Of a stretch of DNA of 64,000 nucleotides, positions 36,003 to 45,772 are shown piece after piece. Below the pieces are notes generated by a model. The model was given only the letters and a program-made list of their open reading frames with translations. It had not been told where the DNA came from and searched no databases. Source of the stretch: an uncultured Verrucomicrobiae bacterium (lineage in GTDB: Bacteria > Verrucomicrobiota > Verrucomicrobiia > Limisphaerales > AAA164-E04); NCBI GenBank assembly GCA_951813855.1, contig OX638380.1, positions 1,566,876 through 1,630,875 on the forward strand. The letters run 5' to 3'. Position 1 is the stretch's first letter. Every line of letters begins with the position of its first letter. A program made the position numbers and the translations under genes.

Positions 36003-36818
36003 GTGCCCATTCAATTCGCGATACTGGGGAGCGGGTCCAGCGGCAATTGCGCTTATCTGGAAACCGAGGAGACCCGCCTGTTGATCGACGCCGGCCTTTC
36101 CGGCAAACAGATTCGCCTGCGCCTCGCCAGCCTCGGCAAAACCCCGGAAACGCTCACCGGCATTTTGATCACCCACGAACATTCCGATCATGTCCAGGGA
36201 CTGAAACGGATCGCCGCCGACGGGCGGATCCCCGTCTATTGCAACCGGCACACCCGGCGGGCCGTCGAAGAGAAACACGGCTGCGAATACGACTGCCGCA
36301 TCTTTCAAACCGGCTCCTCGTTCAAAGTCGGCGACCTGAGAGTCGATTCCTTTACGGTGCCGCACGACGCGCTGGATCCCGTAGGTTACGTGGTGCACGC
36401 CGGCGACGAACAAATCGGCATCCTGACCGACCTGGGGCATATCACCCGCCTGATCCTGGATCGCATCCGCCAGGTCACCGTGCTGGTGCTGGACGCAAAC
36501 TACGATCCGGAGCTCTTGCGCCAAGACCCCAAACGCCCCTGGAGCATCAAGCAACGCATCTACAGCCGGCACGGTCATTTGAGCAACGAATCGGCCGCCA
36601 AGTCCCTGGCCGAGTTGGGGGAAAACCGGCTCAAATACCTCTTTCTGGCCCACCTGAGCCAGGATTGCAACACGCCGGAGCTGGCGCACCGGACCTTTGT
36701 CGCTCACTTGAATCCCCAGGGACTTTCGCCGTTAAACGTCATCGTCGCCGAACGGCACCGCCTGACCGAACCGATTCGGCTTGCGTCCGCACAGGCCAGC
36801 GTTCCCCAATTGTGTTAG
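36003..36818 (+). CDS. Metallo-beta-lactamase-fold hydrolase (YycJ/WalJ-like)
   Basis: A cytosolic metal-dependent hydrolase of 271 residues. GSGSSGNCAYLE at the N-terminus and the metal motif ITHEHSDHVQGL identify the YycJ/WalJ group, 5'-3' exonuclease-like proteins linked to DNA repair or replication-coupled control. Further ligands are His in VPHDALDPVGY, Asp in GILTDLGHIT, and His in LFLAHLSQDCN. The start is GTG 36003. It sits divergently from rpoN with about 100 bp between, and 9 bp before the dehydrogenase gene, so it may lead a three-gene unit. Confidence 0.88.
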   Translation: MPIQFAILGSGSSGNCAYLETEETRLLIDAGLSGKQIRLRLASLGKTPETLTGILITHEHSDHVQGLKRIAADGRIPVYCNRHTRRAVEEKHGCEYDCRIFQTGSSFKVGDLRVDSFTVPHDALDPVGYVVHAGDEQIGILTDLGHITRLILDRIRQVTVLVLDANYDPELLRQDPKRPWSIKQRIYSRHGHLSNESAAKSLAELGENRLKYLFLAHLSQDCNTPELAHRTFVAHLNPQGLSPLNVIVAERHRLTEPIRLASAQASVPQLC

Positions 36819-36827
36819 TTCTTCGTC

Positions 36828-37913
36828 ATGAAGCTGGACATCGCCCCCCAATTACCGGACCGGCTCGATTACCGGATAGGAATTATCGGTAGCGGTTTCA
36901 TCGTCGACGATTGCCATCTGGTCGCCTACCGCAAGGCGGGATTCAACCCGGTGGCGATCGCTTCCCGCACCCGGCAACGCGCCGGGAAAGTCGCCGCCCG
37001 CCACGGCATCGGCCGGGTCCACGACACGGTCGCGCAATTGCTGGACGATCCGGAAATCGAGGTGCTCGATATCGCCGTGCCGCCCAACGCGCAACTCGGC
37101 CTGATCCGCGCCGCTTGTGAGCGAGGCAAAGTCAAAGGCATCCTGGCGCAAAAACCCTTGGGCATGAATTACGCCGAGGCCCGCGAAGCGGTGGCCCGGT
37201 GCGACGACGCGGGCATCGTGCTCTCGGTCAATCAGAACATGCGGTACGATCAATCGGTGCGGGCGGGAAAAATCCTGTTGGACCAGGACGTGATCGGGAC
37301 TCCGGTATTGGCGACCATCGACATGCGGGGCATCCCGCACTGGATGCCGTGGCAACGCGACTTAGGCTGGGTCACCTTGCGGATCATGTCGATTCACCAC
37401 TTGGATTGCTTCCGCTACTGGTTCGGCGATCCTGAGGGCGTCTATTGCAGCGTGCGGCCCGATCCCCGGACCAAATTCCCCCACACCGACGGGATTTGCG
37501 CCTACCTGTTGACCTACCCGGACGGCTTGCATTGCAGCGGTTTGGACGACACGTGGACCGGCCCGGCTCGGGAAGGCTGTCCGGGCGACATTCGGATCGA
37601 ATGGCGCATCGAAGGCCTCAACGGGTTGGCCATCGGCAATATCGGCTGGTGCCAGGATCCTTACACGACCCCTTCCTCGATCCGCTACGCCCGAATCGGC
37701 GACGACGATTTCCATCGCCCGGAATGGCAAGAAAGCTGGTTCCCTGACGCTTTCGTCGGCACGATGGCGCAATTGCTGCGCGCCCTGGAAACGGGAGCCG
37801 AACCGGAGATCGGCGGCGCCGACAATCTCAAAACCATGGCCTTGGTGGACGCCACCTACCGCAGCGCCCAGGAACGCCGCCAGGTACGGCTGGAAGAAAT
37901 CCTCAATCCCTAA
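36828..37913 (+). CDS. Gfo/Idh/MocA family NAD(P)-dependent oxidoreductase
   Basis: An oxidoreductase of 361 residues, probably acting on a sugar or inositol-type substrate. The N-terminal Rossmann fold (IGIIGSGFIVDDCHLVAYRK) binds NAD(P); AQKPLGMNYAEA replaces the usual EKP motif with QKP. The substrate domain has the lysine-less variant NQNMRYDQSVRAGK and SIHHLDCFRYWFGDP, in which His and Asp are probable catalytic residues. The TIM-barrel isomerase gene starts 19 bp downstream, a common pairing in sugar catabolism of Verrucomicrobiota. No transporter or glycosidase sits nearby to show the substrate. Confidence 0.9.
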   Translation: MKLDIAPQLPDRLDYRIGIIGSGFIVDDCHLVAYRKAGFNPVAIASRTRQRAGKVAARHGIGRVHDTVAQLLDDPEIEVLDIAVPPNAQLGLIRAACERGKVKGILAQKPLGMNYAEAREAVARCDDAGIVLSVNQNMRYDQSVRAGKILLDQDVIGTPVLATIDMRGIPHWMPWQRDLGWVTLRIMSIHHLDCFRYWFGDPEGVYCSVRPDPRTKFPHTDGICAYLLTYPDGLHCSGLDDTWTGPAREGCPGDIRIEWRIEGLNGLAIGNIGWCQDPYTTPSSIRYARIGDDDFHRPEWQESWFPDAFVGTMAQLLRALETGAEPEIGGADNLKTMALVDATYRSAQERRQVRLEEILNP

Positions 37914-37932
37914 GCCCCGAACTCACGAACCC

Positions 37933-38757
37933 ATGAAACTAGGTATCATCAACAGCGCATTTTCCCAAGCCGGCGTCGATACCCGGACCGGCCTCAAGCA
38001 TATTTCTGAGATCGGCTTCGATTGCGTCGATATCTTCACCGAAGCCGTCGACTTGCCCTCAGCCGAGCGCCAACTGGTGAAAGACACCTGCACGGAACTG
38101 AACTTGCCGATCGTATCGCTGCCGGTCGTAGCGCTCGGATTAATCGACTTCAACGAACCGGTTCGCCGGTTTCATCGGGAACGCTGCCGGCAGTTCATCC
38201 AGTTAGCCCACCATTGGGGCGCCGATAACGTCCTGATCGTGCTCGGCGAATACCTGTGGCAACAGGAAGTCATCGCTCCCCATGATCAATGGAATTGGGC
38301 GGTGGAAGCCTGCCGGGAACTAGGACAATTCGCCGCTGAGTTGGACCTCGATATCGCCCTGGAACTGGAACCGTTCCGGGCCAGTTTGCTGAACGACGTG
38401 TGTTCCATGGCCAACTTTCTCGAGGAGTGCGACCACCCTCGCGTCCAGGCCAATATCGACATCAGCCACCTGGTGCTCTCCGACTGCCATCCCCTCGAGT
38501 TGACGCTCCTCAAGGATCGGGCCGCTCACGTTCACATCAGCGATTGCGACGGCAAGATTCACGGCGACTTGCCTCCGGGACGAGGCATCGTGAAATTCAC
38601 GCCTTACCTGCAAGCCATCAAGGAGTTGGAAATCGACGGAGTCGTTTCCATCGAACTGGAGTACTCGCCCCAACCGGACCGCATCGTGGAATGGGTCACC
38701 GAAGCCTACCAAAAAACCGCGGCCTTGATGGAGGCGATCGATTTGCGAAGTTCCTGA
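37933..38757 (+). CDS. Sugar phosphate isomerase/epimerase family protein (xylose isomerase-like TIM barrel)
   Basis: A TIM-barrel protein of 274 residues of the AP-endonuclease-2/xylose-isomerase-like superfamily. Metal-binding acids are expected at E in LDIALELEPF, D in ANIDISHL, H in AHVHISDCDGK, and E in VVSIELEYS. The N-terminus (MKLGIINSAFSQ) is the usual first strand, so ATG 37933 is right. It would act with the preceding dehydrogenase on the same sugar, for example as a 3-keto-sugar epimerase or isomerase; this is inferred from position only. The stop at 38757 nearly meets that of the convergent transporter gene. Confidence 0.88.
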   Translation: MKLGIINSAFSQAGVDTRTGLKHISEIGFDCVDIFTEAVDLPSAERQLVKDTCTELNLPIVSLPVVALGLIDFNEPVRRFHRERCRQFIQLAHHWGADNVLIVLGEYLWQQEVIAPHDQWNWAVEACRELGQFAAELDLDIALELEPFRASLLNDVCSMANFLEECDHPRVQANIDISHLVLSDCHPLELTLLKDRAAHVHISDCDGKIHGDLPPGRGIVKFTPYLQAIKELEIDGVVSIELEYSPQPDRIVEWVTEAYQKTAALMEAIDLRSS

Positions 38758-38761
38758 GCGG

Positions 38762-40132
38762 TCAATCGCCGCCGAGCAACAGACCGCCGAGTTTATCGGC
38801 CAGTTGGTAGACGCCCACCGCGGTCATCAACAGGCAAGAGAGCCACAGGAACGACATCCAGAGCCCGCCGGAATCCGCCGGCCGTTCTTTCACCGAGTAA
38901 CGCAACCAAAGCACGGCGAAACAGATCAGGGGCAGGATCAAGGCTTGGGCGAGAGCTCCGATCAGGACCAGGGAAACCGGTTTGCCGACCGACAGATACA
39001 GCAGCAGATACAAGGCCGGCAACAGCACGCAAGCGATCCGGATATACTTCTGGGAATCTTGATAACCGGCTCCCGTCAACAACCGGCCGATCCGTAACAG
39101 GTCCACCGACAACCGCGCGTTGGAAGCGGTCGAAATAAACACGGTAGAATACAGCACGGCCGTGGCGCCGATCAGAAACACGACCAGACCCGCCTGGCCG
39201 AAAGAAGTTCGATACAGTTCGGAAAGGGTCGCGATCATTTCGGAGTCTTCGACTTTCAAATCCTGGGCGTGCAGCACCGCGGCACCCAATAAATAGAACG
39301 CTACGGTGGCTACCGTATAGACGATCAGGGAAAGCGCCGCGTCCCACTTCAAGACCCGCAACCATCCCTGGGCCCGAACCTGCCATTCGGAAGTGCCGTC
39401 GTTGGGGCCGACCTGTTTCGCATAGCCCTTTTCCAGGCACCAGTAGGGATAGTAGATCAGTTCCGAGGCTCCGACCCCGATGATGCCGAAAGCGGCGAAC
39501 GCGATGGTGAAATCGGCCGGCAACCGGAATTGCAGCCCCTCGGCGATATTGCCGGAAGTGATGCCGTAATCGGTCCAGTAGAGCGAGACGACGGTCACGA
39601 TCGTGAACAGCGTGAAACCGGCCACCATCGTCGTGGCGAACCGTTCGATGAAACGGTAACGGCCGATGAAGAGCAACGCCGCGCAAGAGCCCACGATGAG
39701 TATGGTCCACAGCAGCTCGGGCCAAGGCGCCACTCCCAGGGTAAAGATTTCGACCAAGCCGCCGACCATCCCGCCCAGCTGAAAAAAGGTGCCGATAAAC
39801 ATGACGATCCAGCACCAAACCAGCCAGGACACCCGGAATTTGGGGCCGGGCACCGAATTGAGCACTTCCAGCGTCGTCACGCCCCGGAGCACGGACTGCC
39901 GCCCCAACTCGATCTGGAGAAACACTTTGATGACGCAACCCAAGACGATGAACCACAGGAGCGTAAACCCGACGTTCGCGCCCAGCTTGGTGGTGACGAT
40001 CAATTCGCCCGAGCCGACGATATTGGCCGAGATAATCAGCCCGGGACCCAATTGACGGAAAATACCCTTCCAATCCGAAGGGGGCGCAGCGTTCGGGGGC
40101 ATCGCCGCCACCGTAACCGCCGTCCGGACCAT
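38762..40132 (-). CDS. Nramp-fold membrane transporter lacking the usual metal-binding motifs
   Basis: An inner-membrane protein of 456 residues with about eleven hydrophobic segments. The first one, GPGLIISANIVGSGELI, aligns with Nramp TM1, yet the DPGN metal ligands are replaced by VGSG; TM6 has GVGASELIYYPYWCLE in place of the MPH motif. The substrate is therefore probably not Mn or Fe handled in the classical way. Similar proteins are common in Planctomycetes and Verrucomicrobiota and are usually annotated as Nramp. ATG 40132 is 26 bp after the aroC stop; ATG 40102 is an alternative. Frames upstream of 40132 belong to aroC and are not part of it. Confidence 0.8.
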   Translation of the reverse strand: MVRTAVTVAAMPPNAAPPSDWKGIFRQLGPGLIISANIVGSGELIVTTKLGANVGFTLLWFIVLGCVIKVFLQIELGRQSVLRGVTTLEVLNSVPGPKFRVSWLVWCWIVMFIGTFFQLGGMVGGLVEIFTLGVAPWPELLWTILIVGSCAALLFIGRYRFIERFATTMVAGFTLFTIVTVVSLYWTDYGITSGNIAEGLQFRLPADFTIAFAAFGIIGVGASELIYYPYWCLEKGYAKQVGPNDGTSEWQVRAQGWLRVLKWDAALSLIVYTVATVAFYLLGAAVLHAQDLKVEDSEMIATLSELYRTSFGQAGLVVFLIGATAVLYSTVFISTASNARLSVDLLRIGRLLTGAGYQDSQKYIRIACVLLPALYLLLYLSVGKPVSLVLIGALAQALILPLICFAVLWLRYSVKERPADSGGLWMSFLWLSCLLMTAVGVYQLADKLGGLLLGGD

Positions 40133-40158
40133 TGAAAAGATTATTCCGGAAGCGGACC

Positions 40159-41247
40159 TCAAGGCCCGCATTGGGCCTGCTGCCGCAGCGCATGGTCGAT
40201 CAAGACCAGGGCGGTCATGGCTTCGACCATCGGCACGGCTCGAGGCAAGACGCAAGGATCGTGGCGCCCCCTGCCCTTCAGGATCGTATCGCGGAATTCC
40301 GTATCGACCGTCTGCTGCGGATGCATGATCGTGGCGGTGGGTTTGAACCCGACGCGAAACTCGAGAGGCGCTCCGTTGGAAATGCCGCCCTGCGTCCCGC
40401 CGGAGCGATTGGCCAGAAAGCGGACCCCTGGTTCGCCTTCGGCCGCCGCCATGGGATCGTTGTGTTCCCGGCCGGTCAACCGGATGCCGGCGAAACCCGA
40501 ACCGATTTCGAATCCCTTGCTGGCCGGCAAACTCAACATGGCCTTCGCCAAATCCGCCTCTAACCGATCGAATACCGGCGACCCCCAACCGGCCGGCACG
40601 CCGCGCGCCGCTCCGGCCACGATCCCGCCGACGCTGTCTCCCGCGTTCCTCGTCTGCTCGATCAACCGGATCATTGCTTCGGCGGCTTGAGCGTCCGGAC
40701 AGCGGACGATATTGCTTTCCACCGCCTCCCGAGTTACCTGCTCCGGAACGGCGTTCGCCGCGATTTCCTTGACCTGTTGCACCCAGGCGACGATCTCGAC
40801 CCCATGCCGTTCGCGCAAAATCTTCCGGGCGATCGCTCCGGCGGCCACCCGCCCTACGGTTTCCCGGGCGCTGCTGCGGCCCCCGCCCTGCCAATTCCGG
40901 ATGCCGTACTTGGCGGCGTAGGTATAGTCGGCGTGCGAAGGACGAAATTTATGCGCCATCTCCGAATAGGCTTCAGGGCGGGCGTCCTGATTCCGCACCA
41001 TCAGGGAGATCGGCGTCCCCAGGGTTTTCCCTTCGAACAGTCCCGACAGGATTTCGACCCGGTCCGCTTCGTTCCGAGGAGTCACGATTCGGGATTGTCC
41101 GGGCCGGCGCCGGTCGAGTTCGGTCTGAATCTCCGCTTCCGTCAAAGCGATCCGCGGCGGACAGCCGTCCACCACCACGCCCACGCCTCCCCCATGAGAT
41201 TCGCCCCAGGTGGTGATGCGAAAAAGCTGTCCGAAGGAGTTGCCCAT
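40159..41247 (-). CDS. aroC: Chorismate synthase
   Basis: AroC catalyses the last step of the shikimate pathway, EPSP to chorismate, with reduced FMN. The 362 residues contain the family motifs [25 protein letters not shown] (in [19 protein letters not shown]), [13 protein letters not shown] and [19 protein letters not shown]. The ATG at 41247 gives the standard start [19 protein letters not shown]; an in-frame ATG at 41265 adds six residues. No other aro gene is adjacent. It is followed closely by the transporter gene on the same strand, probably as one transcript. Confidence 0.97.
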   Translation of the reverse strand: MGNSFGQLFRITTWGESHGGGVGVVVDGCPPRIALTEAEIQTELDRRRPGQSRIVTPRNEADRVEILSGLFEGKTLGTPISLMVRNQDARPEAYSEMAHKFRPSHADYTYAAKYGIRNWQGGGRSSARETVGRVAAGAIARKILRERHGVEIVAWVQQVKEIAANAVPEQVTREAVESNIVRCPDAQAAEAMIRLIEQTRNAGDSVGGIVAGAARGVPAGWGSPVFDRLEADLAKAMLSLPASKGFEIGSGFAGIRLTGREHNDPMAAAEGEPGVRFLANRSGGTQGGISNGAPLEFRVGFKPTATIMHPQQTVDTEFRDTILKGRGRHDPCVLPRAVPMVEAMTALVLIDHALRQQAQCGP

Positions 41248-42032
41248 GTCCCAAAGATGCTTCAATAAGACTGTTCGGTCAAACGGCGCCCTCGCCGCAA
41301 CGCCGCCCCGGCCGGCCGTTTCGGGATCGGGCTATCGCCGGCCCCCGGCGAGGTTGCGTTCGGCAATCGAACGATCCTGGTACCTGGCACAAGGCCGTCG
41401 TTCCGGCGTCCGAATGAGCGTTCCGCCCGGATGCCCGGGACATCGAACGATCGGCGCCCGGAACACCGAACGAGTATCAGCGGGTTACCGCTTTCAACCT
41501 TCGAACTATCCTCCGGCCGGAAAGCCGATACATGCTTGGGAGACCGCCCTCCCGTTACGGTTCGAAGCCGCCGATGCCCGGGCCCGAAACGTGACGGCGG
41601 GAACCAGATTTCCTCGAGCCGCTTTAACGCTCCGATCAAAGTTTTTCCCGACCTTCCGCGGGTCGTTTTGCCGTACCCGGTAACTCGAGCCAAAGTTCGG
41701 AAACCGAGAAAGACAACGGGGTTTTGACTTGTCGAAAAGCCAACCGAAGGATGAAGGGCGCCGCGAGCGCGGACGCCAGGGATCCTGAAGTACCGGTTCC
41801 GCATCGCCGGCTAACCACCCGAAGCTCCGCCGAAGGCCAAATCCGGCCCGAACGACGCCAACCCCGATTGACCCAGAAGAGCGCCGGCGGCGGCCATCGC
41901 TGCGACAACTCCGCTTCGGCGGGGGATGCGCCGGCGGTCACCGTTAGCGGATACGACCGGAATAAAATGTCGTTTACTCGATTTGAATTTGCGAATACCG
42001 TCACCAGGCGAAGCCAATCAAGCGCCGAGGCC
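41248..42032. other. Intergenic spacer upstream of the transposase-like gene
   Basis: 785 bp of CpG-rich DNA between divergent genes. The frame of the following gene stays open from 41724, but the predicted peptide before 41967 is Arg/Ser-rich without pattern and is taken as non-coding. No inverted repeat matching the far side of the next gene was seen. Confidence 0.45.
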
Positions 42033-43475
42033 ATGAGTCGGAGGATTCCCTTAAACACGGAATATGTGGATCGCGAGTTACTGTGGGCCGAATGGCGCTT
42101 TTCAATTATCGGCCATTTACTCGACAATCCGCCGCCGAAAGCCGAACTCGTACGCTGTTGTTCGAGATTAGCCGACCTGAAATGGCAACATCCTTACAAC
42201 GATGGCTCAAAATCCGTCGGCGTCCAGACGCTCCTGAAATGGCACTCCATGGCCAAGCACGCCCCTGACCCGATCCAAGCCTTGCGGACTCGCGCCGGCA
42301 GCGACAAGGACAATCGTCCGGCAGTGGCGAAAGCCGTGGCCGAGTGGTTGCGCCGCCAACGTGCCGAGCACCCGGATTGGTCGATGAAGGAAATCTATCG
42401 TAATCTGGAAATTCACTCCCAAAAACATCCGGAATTCAACCCGACACCCACCTATCAGAACGTTCGGCTCTACCTGCTGCAAGCCGGACTTCATCGTCCG
42501 CGGCAAACTCCGGTCAAACCGATCGAAAACCCCGCGCCGTCCCAACCGATCCAAATCGAATTCTCCGACGATTTGCCTGACATCGAAACCCGGTCGGTCA
42601 ACGAGTTATGGCTCGCCGATTTCTATCAGGGCAACTTTTACCTGCGCGACGACGCGGAAAAACGAGGAGAGCCCTATTTGCTGGCGTTCCTCGACGACCG
42701 TTCGCGCTATGTCTGTTACGCGGGTTGGTACCCCGAACTAACGCCCGCCGCCGTCTTCCATGGCCTGTCGCAGGCGATCCATCACGCCGGGTTGCCGCGT
42801 TCGCTCATGGCCGGTGACCTGGATGTGTTTCGTGCCGCGGAAATTACCAGCGGCCTCCGACGGCTTGACATTCAGGATCAGGGCATCCTCCCCTTCTGGC
42901 CCGTAAAAGAACACAACATCAGGCGCTTCTGGCTCCGAGTAAAAACCCGCTTGGAAAAGTTGATTCTCGCGCTTGAGCCCCGCGACCGTTCGTTGGAGCG
43001 AATCAATCAAATCACCCAGCGATGGGTTCACCGAACCTATCATCGCCGCCGCCATGACGAGATTTCGGCGACTCCCTGCGATCGCTTCAAGAACGATCCC
43101 CAAGCCGGACGCGTGCCGCCGCAAGATCCCGATCTGAAAGAAGCGTTTCGACAGACGGCCGTCCGCCGCGTCAACCGCAAGGACGGCACCGTCACCATTC
43201 AAAAAATCCGCTTTAAAATACCCGAGCGCTATCGGCGCCTGTCGTCGGTGAAGGTGAATTTCGCCTATTGGGATTTGTCCCGAGTCGACCTCGTCAGGCC
43301 CGACAAGGCGCTAACCCTGTGCCGGGAGGATCCGCTCGACGAGGCGGCCGACGTAGTAACGTCACGGAACGTTTCGACCGGTCTGCCCCTCGGCGACGAT
43401 TTGGAACCGGAGGGCCTTCCGCTTTTCGCCGCCCGGCCGCGACCGGCGCCACCCGACGATCGCATTCAACCCTGA
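42033..43475 (+). CDS. Transposase-like protein of the rve/Mu type with substituted catalytic residues
   Basis: A 480-residue protein with an N-terminal helix-turn-helix region (KSVGVQTLLKWHSMAKH), a retroviral-type integrase core and a C-terminal Mu-like beta-barrel region. The first catalytic acid is kept (Asp196, ELWLADFYQG). At the second site, where active relatives have Y-x-D-N-G, this protein has LMAGDLDVF, with Gly261 in the Asp position. At the third, where G-K-x-E-R is expected, it has HNIRRFW, with Arg297 for Glu. The end motif YHRRRHDEISATPCDRF is normal. It has no terminal repeats or partner ATPase, and its composition equals the core. A recruited, cleavage-dead DNA-binding protein is likely. 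The start is ATG 42033; ATG 41967 is possible. Confidence 0.75.
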   Translation: MSRRIPLNTEYVDRELLWAEWRFSIIGHLLDNPPPKAELVRCCSRLADLKWQHPYNDGSKSVGVQTLLKWHSMAKHAPDPIQALRTRAGSDKDNRPAVAKAVAEWLRRQRAEHPDWSMKEIYRNLEIHSQKHPEFNPTPTYQNVRLYLLQAGLHRPRQTPVKPIENPAPSQPIQIEFSDDLPDIETRSVNELWLADFYQGNFYLRDDAEKRGEPYLLAFLDDRSRYVCYAGWYPELTPAAVFHGLSQAIHHAGLPRSLMAGDLDVFRAAEITSGLRRLDIQDQGILPFWPVKEHNIRRFWLRVKTRLEKLILALEPRDRSLERINQITQRWVHRTYHRRRHDEISATPCDRFKNDPQAGRVPPQDPDLKEAFRQTAVRRVNRKDGTVTIQKIRFKIPERYRRLSSVKVNFAYWDLSRVDLVRPDKALTLCREDPLDEAADVVTSRNVSTGLPLGDDLEPEGLPLFAARPRPAPPDDRIQP

Positions 43476-43813
43476 ACCTCGGCCGCCCGAATCGACGTTC
43501 CCTTCCATCCCAAGCGACCTGCCGAAAACCCGGACCGGAAGACGATCCCCGCTTCGCTGCCGATAGCGATTTCAGCCGCCCCGGAAAACCGGCTCAACCG
43601 GAAAGGCGCCGGCCGATCCTGGGGCGAAGAAGCGAGCCTCCCCGATCGCTTGCCGTACGCCCGTCCGGTCACCGAGCCCTTCGGTTCCGGGACCCGATCG
43701 CTCCTGAGATACGTTCCGCCATCGAACTGCAGTTTGCCTTGATCAAGAAGGAATTCGATCGGCGGTCATCAATTCTTGAACGGGAAGGCCCGCCCCTGAT
43801 AGGCTGAAGGCGC
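43476..43813. other. Intergenic spacer before trpS
   Basis: 338 bp, CpG-rich on the left and more mixed near trpS. No gene, hairpin terminator or T-box-like leader was recognised. Confidence 0.4.
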
Positions 43814-44779
43814 ATGCGTATTCTTTCGGGAATTCAGCCTTCGGGAGCGCTTCACCTGGGTAATTACTTCGGAATGATGCGTCCTGCCGTCGAGTTACAG
43901 GAACAAGGCGAGGCCTATTACTTTATCGCCGATTATCACTCGATGACTTCGGTGTTCGACGCCGAGCAACGGCGGACCAGCATCCGGAACGCCGCCTTGG
44001 ATTTTCTGGCTTGCGGCTTGGACCCCGAAAAATGCGTGTTCTTCCGGCAATCGGACGTGCCGGAGCATATCGAATTGAGTTGGTTGCTCAGCACAGTTAC
44101 GCCCCTGGGGCTGCTCGAACGATGCCACAGTTACAAGGACAAGCTCGCTCGGGGCCTTTCGCCCAACCACGGACTGTTCGCCTATCCGGTCCTGATGGCC
44201 GCCGATATCCTGATCTACGATTCCACCTCGGTTCCGGTGGGCAAGGACCAAAAACAGCATGTCGAGGTAACCCGCGATATCGCGATCAAATTCAATGCCG
44301 TCTACGGCGAGTGTTTCGTGATTCCGCAGCCCATGATCCGCGAAGAGAGTTCGAATATCCCCGGGATCGACGGTCAGAAAATGAGCAAGAGTTACGGGAA
44401 CACCATCGATATCTTCGGCGCAGAAAAAAAGCTGCGCCAACGGGTCATGGAATTGGTCATGGACAGTCGCTCGATCGACGAACCCAAACCCGACGCCGAC
44501 CGGAATTCCGCCGTCCAATTGCTGCGCTTGGTAGCGGCGCCGAAGTTGGCCCGAGAATGCGAGAAACGGCTCCGAGCCGGCGGCTACGGCTACGGCACGC
44601 TGAAAAAGACGCTGTTCGAACAATACTGGGAATACTTCCGGAAAATGCGCGAAAAACGCGAGGAATTATCCGCCCAACCCGACTACCTCGACGAGGTGCT
44701 CAGCCAAGGGGCGGAAAAAGCACGAATCGTCGCTCGGGAAGTTTTGGGCCGAGCCCGACAGGCCTGCGGCCTCGAATAA
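43814..44779 (+). CDS. trpS: Tryptophan--tRNA ligase
   Basis: A class I aminoacyl-tRNA synthetase of 321 residues that charges tRNA-Trp. The HIGH signature appears as HLGN at residues 14-17 (GIQPSGALHLGNYFG) and the KMSKS loop as GQKMSKSYGN. Other family motifs are YFIADYHSMT, LGLLERCHSYKDK and LMAADILIYD, and PVGKDQKQHVEVTRDIA forms the tryptophan pocket. The length is normal and the ATG at 43814 gives the standard start. It stands alone with spacers on both sides. Confidence 0.96.
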   Translation: MRILSGIQPSGALHLGNYFGMMRPAVELQEQGEAYYFIADYHSMTSVFDAEQRRTSIRNAALDFLACGLDPEKCVFFRQSDVPEHIELSWLLSTVTPLGLLERCHSYKDKLARGLSPNHGLFAYPVLMAADILIYDSTSVPVGKDQKQHVEVTRDIAIKFNAVYGECFVIPQPMIREESSNIPGIDGQKMSKSYGNTIDIFGAEKKLRQRVMELVMDSRSIDEPKPDADRNSAVQLLRLVAAPKLARECEKRLRAGGYGYGTLKKTLFEQYWEYFRKMREKREELSAQPDYLDEVLSQGAEKARIVAREVLGRARQACGLE

Positions 44780-45196
44780 GTTCAGAACCGATTCGCTCGC
44801 TCCGAAACCAATGGGTACCGAGACCTCGAAGGCTAATATCCCCCTATCCTCCTATCACCAAGTTGGCGTTAATGATGGGTTAGTTCCGAGCGACCGGTTT
44901 CGTCGCCTTTCCCATTCCGCCTAAACTACCGAAAAGCCGTTCGACGTTCGTTCGCTTGCCGAATCCAGATCGGTTACGGAGATCAAGTTCCGATCCGGCA
45001 TCGTCGTGATTTAGTCCGCTTTTTGGCGGCGAGAACTCCAACTCGGACCGTAAAACCAAATTGAGTTACGCGACCGGTGATCGGGGAAATTTAACGGTAA
45101 AACGCGCCTTTCCTTGATTTCTACGGCAGCTTTCGTTACTTTCCTCCACGTTCGTTCCGACGGTGCCGTCTGTGATCTCCGTGAAATCTATCCGCC
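44780..45196. other. Intergenic spacer after trpS
   Basis: 417 bp. No open frame with protein-like pattern was found; mixed composition. A promoter for the next three genes should lie near the right end, but none stands out. Confidence 0.4.
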
Positions 45197-45751
45197 ATGG
45201 GTGACGCAAGTTTTTTTCTAAATGCCCTGATCATGCTGGTTGGCGGAATAGTCTGCGCCTTCATCGCGCACCATAAAGGCCGCAATCCTTTAGGTCACTT
45301 TCTAATCGGTTTTCTAATACCCTGCGTCGGTATCGTGCTCATCCTCTGCCTTTCTAACCTGAAAGAAGAGAAAGACCGGATTCAGAAACAAGAAAGCCAG
45401 AACCGCATGCTGCGCGAACAGTTGCGTCAGGAACAAATCAAGCTGGAAGCGTTGAGGCACCACACCACCGCCAGATTGGACACTCATGACCAAAAACTGG
45501 GGATCGAATCGCGGCAGGCCGGTTTAACTCCGGCAATCGAGAGCGGCAACGCGCCCGACCTACTGCCCGAGGGCGGAAGCGAAGAACCATTGGATTGGTT
45601 CTACCTGATCGGGAGCAACACTCAGGGTCCGGTTTCCCGGTCCACCCTCAAGAACCTCCACCTCGCGGGTAGAATCAGCGACAAAACCTTCGTCTACCGG
45701 AACGAATGGGCTGATTGGAAGGAATACGGCAAGGCGGAAGAACTCTCGTAA
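45197..45751 (+). CDS. Membrane protein with C-terminal GYF_2 domain
   Basis: The 184 residues begin with two membrane segments (FLNALIMLVGGIVCAFIA and GHFLIGFLIPCVGIVLILC), then a long charged coiled coil (QNRMLREQLRQEQIKLEALR), a linker, and a GYF_2-type domain at about residues 138-180: DWFYLIGSNTQGPVSRSTLK and KTFVYRNEWADWKEYG. GYF_2 domains are thought to mediate protein contacts at membranes. The next gene starts 21 bp on, so they form an operon. The function is unknown. Confidence 0.78.
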   Translation: MGDASFFLNALIMLVGGIVCAFIAHHKGRNPLGHFLIGFLIPCVGIVLILCLSNLKEEKDRIQKQESQNRMLREQLRQEQIKLEALRHHTTARLDTHDQKLGIESRQAGLTPAIESGNAPDLLPEGGSEEPLDWFYLIGSNTQGPVSRSTLKNLHLAGRISDKTFVYRNEWADWKEYGKAEELS

Positions 45752-45772
45752 CGGGAAGGCGGCCCGACGAAC

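Noticed and set aside
40133..40894. N-terminal extension of the Nramp-like protein to 710 residues
   Set aside because: The extra residues lie antiparallel-free in another frame of aroC on the same strand and have no protein pattern; the membrane protein starts naturally at 40132 or 40102.
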